This document shows, piece by piece, positions 62,205 through 64,000 of a stretch of 64,000 bases of DNA (position 1 is its first letter; each line of letters begins with the position of its first letter). Position numbers and translations under genes: made by a program. The stretch covers positions 310,001 to 374,000 of the forward strand of contig JAIBCM010000001.1 of the NCBI GenBank assembly GCA_019694135.1, read 5' to 3'. Under the pieces are notes generated by a model. It had not been told where the DNA came from. It was given only the letters and a program-made list of their open reading frames with translations, and did no database searches. The DNA is from Verrucomicrobiia bacterium (GTDB lineage: Bacteria; Verrucomicrobiota; Verrucomicrobiia; JADLBR01; JAIBCM01).

Positions 62205-63080
62205 TCACCATTCCCGTTGAGAAAAAATCAAACAAGCCGCTCCCACAGCCACACCAACATAAAGAACAACATAACTCAAAATATAAAACAAATCCAAACC
62301 ACTCGGCACCGTGCCCACCACAATATTATCTACACCACTCAACATCTGAAAATCAGGAAAAAACACACTCACAACAACAAGAATTCCTTTTGTGATTGCG
62401 CTTAGCCCAACTGACCCATGCCACCACATCTCTCGAGCCGTCGACTGCAAATGACCAATCACATAAACCATCATCGTCATCACCACCGTAAACAACATCG
62501 AAGTGGAAAACGTCGAAATCAACAACGCTACCGCTGCAACCAACAACCAACGCCCATAAATCATCCCAAACGCCACGAACAAATAAGGATCGCGCACTTC
62601 TGCTTGAATTTTCTGCAAAGTCTCGCGCGCCTCCGCTTTTTCCTCCAACGAAACCGTCTCTTGCATTTGTTGCAAAATTTGCTGTTCCAAATTCTTTTCC
62701 TGCAATTTCAAAACCGCGCCAAACACCAAAGCCATCACCACCAACGCCAACAACAACGTCAACGCCATGCCCAAAAATTTCCCCGCCAAAAATTCCCATC
62801 GCCGAACCGGTTTAGAAAGAATGGTAAACAACGTGCGATTTTCAACCTCCTGCGGCAACAATTGCGCCATTGACACCACAGCCATCAACACGCCAATGAG
62901 CGTCATCGCGCCAAAAGAAAAATCTTTCACAAACTTAAGCTGCTCATCGAAACTTAACTGACTAAAAAAATTAGCCGTCCCAATAATGGCCAACGCAAAC
63001 AACAACAAAACATTTAGCACACGATGTCGAAGCGCCTCCCAAAGCGTCACTTTTGCCAGCAACCAAACACGTGTGATCAC
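62205..63080 (-). CDS. ABC-2 type transporter permease
   Basis: 291 residues with six hydrophobic segments. Between the second and third pairs lies an extended polar, Gln/Glu-rich loop (about 130-165, LEQQILQQMQETVSLEEKAEAR), likely a coiled coil. The segment LLPQEVENRTLFTILSKPVRRWEFLAGKF is typical of NosY/GldF-like ABC-2 permeases. The ATG overlaps the stop of the ATPase gene (ATGA). Direction is most likely export; substrate unknown. Confidence 0.88.
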   Translation of the reverse strand: MITRVWLLAKVTLWEALRHRVLNVLLLFALAIIGTANFFSQLSFDEQLKFVKDFSFGAMTLIGVLMAVVSMAQLLPQEVENRTLFTILSKPVRRWEFLAGKFLGMALTLLLALVVMALVFGAVLKLQEKNLEQQILQQMQETVSLEEKAEARETLQKIQAEVRDPYLFVAFGMIYGRWLLVAAVALLISTFSTSMLFTVVMTMMVYVIGHLQSTAREMWWHGSVGLSAITKGILVVVSVFFPDFQMLSGVDNIVVGTVPSGLDLFYILSYVVLYVGVAVGAACLIFSQREW

Positions 63081-63976
63081 TTTGACACCCTCTCCACAAA
63101 TAAACTTTCCAAATCGCGCTTCACACTTTTGGCTTCAACCCATTCTACATGCAACTGTTCCAGCGCGCGACGCACTTCTGACTCTCGTTCCTTTTGAAAA
63201 TGTTTAACAACCAATTGCGTCTCATCCTTGATCGCCAACAAATCTTTTAAATCACCTTCCAAAACCTTTTGACCCTCATGCAAAATCGCCACTCGATCAC
63301 AAACCTCCTCCACTTGATCCAACCAATGTGACGATAACACAACCGTTTTGCCCGCTTGTTTTAATCTTAAAATCAAATCCTTGATATCACGCGACCCCAA
63401 TGGATCCACTCCAGCCGTCGGCTCATCCAACAACACCAACTCCGGATCATGCACCAAAGCTTGAGCTAAACCAATGCGCTGCAACATGCCTTTAGAATAA
63501 GTATTCAGCGCACGCCTGGCCCCCTTCTCCAACCCCACTAAAACAAGCAACTCATCCACCCTTCGCGACAATTTCGTTTTGGGAACCCCACACAATCGTC
63601 CACAAAAATAAAGCAACTCTTCACCTGTTAAAAAACGATAAAAATAAGGACTTTCCGGCAAAAATCCAATGCGTTGACGCGTAGCAAGACGCCGAATCGA
63701 ACTTCCCAACACTTGAACCTGACCTGAAGTCGCCTCAACCAACCCCAAAATAATTTTTAACGTCGTGCTTTTTCCCGAACCATTTGGCCCTAACAACCCA
63801 AACACCTCACCCGCCTTCACCTCCAAATTCAAATCGCGTAACGCCTCCACCTTTGCCCCACGCCAACTCGTAGTGTAACGCTTACTCACATTAACCATTT
63901 GAATGGAAACCATCCCCTTCATCCTGACAAAAAAATTAACCTTTAGCCAGAAAGCAATCAAGCGGTTAGCCTCCAT
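63077..63976 (-). CDS. ABC transporter ATP-binding protein
   Basis: Up to 299 residues. Walker A GPNGSGKST, Q-loop in GFLPESPYFYRFLTGEE, signature TYSKGMLQRIGLAQ, Walker B LVLLDEPTAGVD, switch His in SSHWLDQ. The C-terminal 60 residues form an extra domain (VKHFQKERESEVRRAL). The start is not certain: ATG 63976 has AGAGGATAACAGGAA before it and adds about 20 hydrophobic residues; the ABC domain proper could also start at 63922 or 63913. It is the first visible gene of the exporter operon, 24 nt from the window edge. Confidence 0.9.
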   Translation of the reverse strand: MEANRLIAFWLKVNFFVRMKGMVSIQMVNVSKRYTTSWRGAKVEALRDLNLEVKAGEVFGLLGPNGSGKSTTLKIILGLVEATSGQVQVLGSSIRRLATRQRIGFLPESPYFYRFLTGEELLYFCGRLCGVPKTKLSRRVDELLVLVGLEKGARRALNTYSKGMLQRIGLAQALVHDPELVLLDEPTAGVDPLGSRDIKDLILRLKQAGKTVVLSSHWLDQVEEVCDRVAILHEGQKVLEGDLKDLLAIKDETQLVVKHFQKERESEVRRALEQLHVEWVEAKSVKRDLESLFVERVSK

Positions 63977-64000
63977 TTCCTGTTATCCTCTGGCTAGCTC

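Noticed and set aside
1-64000. Mobile element, prophage or CRISPR array
   Set aside because: No transposase, integrase, terminase, capsid or cas gene and no regular short repeat array was seen on either strand.

Overview
The window reads as a chromosomal segment of a Gram-negative bacterium, AT-leaning by eye (composition not computed). The best guess is a member of the PVC group, probably Verrucomicrobiota. The reasons are OmpL-like BBP2 porins, a heptosyltransferase-type GT9 enzyme, a B12-dependent class II ribonucleotide reductase, a MenG/UbiE methyltransferase, and several large secreted proteins with beta-propeller, FG-GAP and ASH-like repeats. This taxonomic call is inference from gene content; no search was run. 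No phage, transposase, integrase, CRISPR array or rRNA was seen. One tRNA, tRNA-Pro(CGG), is present.

Layout. 1-2.9 kb: two tandem BBP2 porins, the first cut by the window edge. 2.9-5.5 kb: two minus-strand genes for alanine-rich helical proteins of an unrecognised family; a third member lies at 12.7-13.5 kb. 5.6-12.7 kb: a membrane-anchored ASH-repeat protein, an unknown gene coupled to der, gnd, a DNRLRE-like secreted protein and a YbgC-type thioesterase. 13.6-24.5 kb: glmS-mtnP, a secreted propeller/FG-GAP protein, nrdJ, and a DUF255-DUF309 pair. 24.5-33.7 kb: nadB, a UbiA prenyltransferase, a second propeller/FG-GAP protein, pgi, an alpha/beta hydrolase and a CrtI-type desaturase. 33.7-38.3 kb: a minus-strand operon with a TPR gene split by an apparent frameshift, a small four-cysteine secreted protein and two paralogous secreted PDZ proteins. 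38.5-45.0 kb: a small secreted protein, a P1B-4 metal ATPase overlapping a serine hydrolase that in turn overlaps fic, and lpdA. 45.1-50.0 kb: mfd and an ArsR/SRPBCC/membrane/DUF4256 cluster. 50.2-64 kb: a secreted protein, tRNA-Pro, DUF2188, coaE-phnP-like, recN, a GT28 glycosyltransferase, RidA, a TPR protein with ubiE, a secreted protein, GT9, a metallophosphoesterase, and an ABC exporter with a TPR membrane protein.

The most novel material is the three-gene helical family. All three genes carry the same promoter layout (TTTGACA, exactly 14 nt, GGTTT, then an ATTaCTT-like block), clear Shine-Dalgarno sequences and VW-x2-A-x-G C-terminal motifs. Two of them share a 48-bp identical 3' coding patch plus a duplicated downstream hairpin. 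Other points are the PDZ-pair operon with its single-base frameshift, a perfect 14-bp inverted repeat in front of fic, and tandem GTAG-N8-CTAC dyads in front of arsR. Genes are tightly packed: several convergent pairs overlap at their 3' ends and many co-directional pairs overlap by ATGA or TTGA. Many housekeeping genes lack an obvious Shine-Dalgarno sequence.
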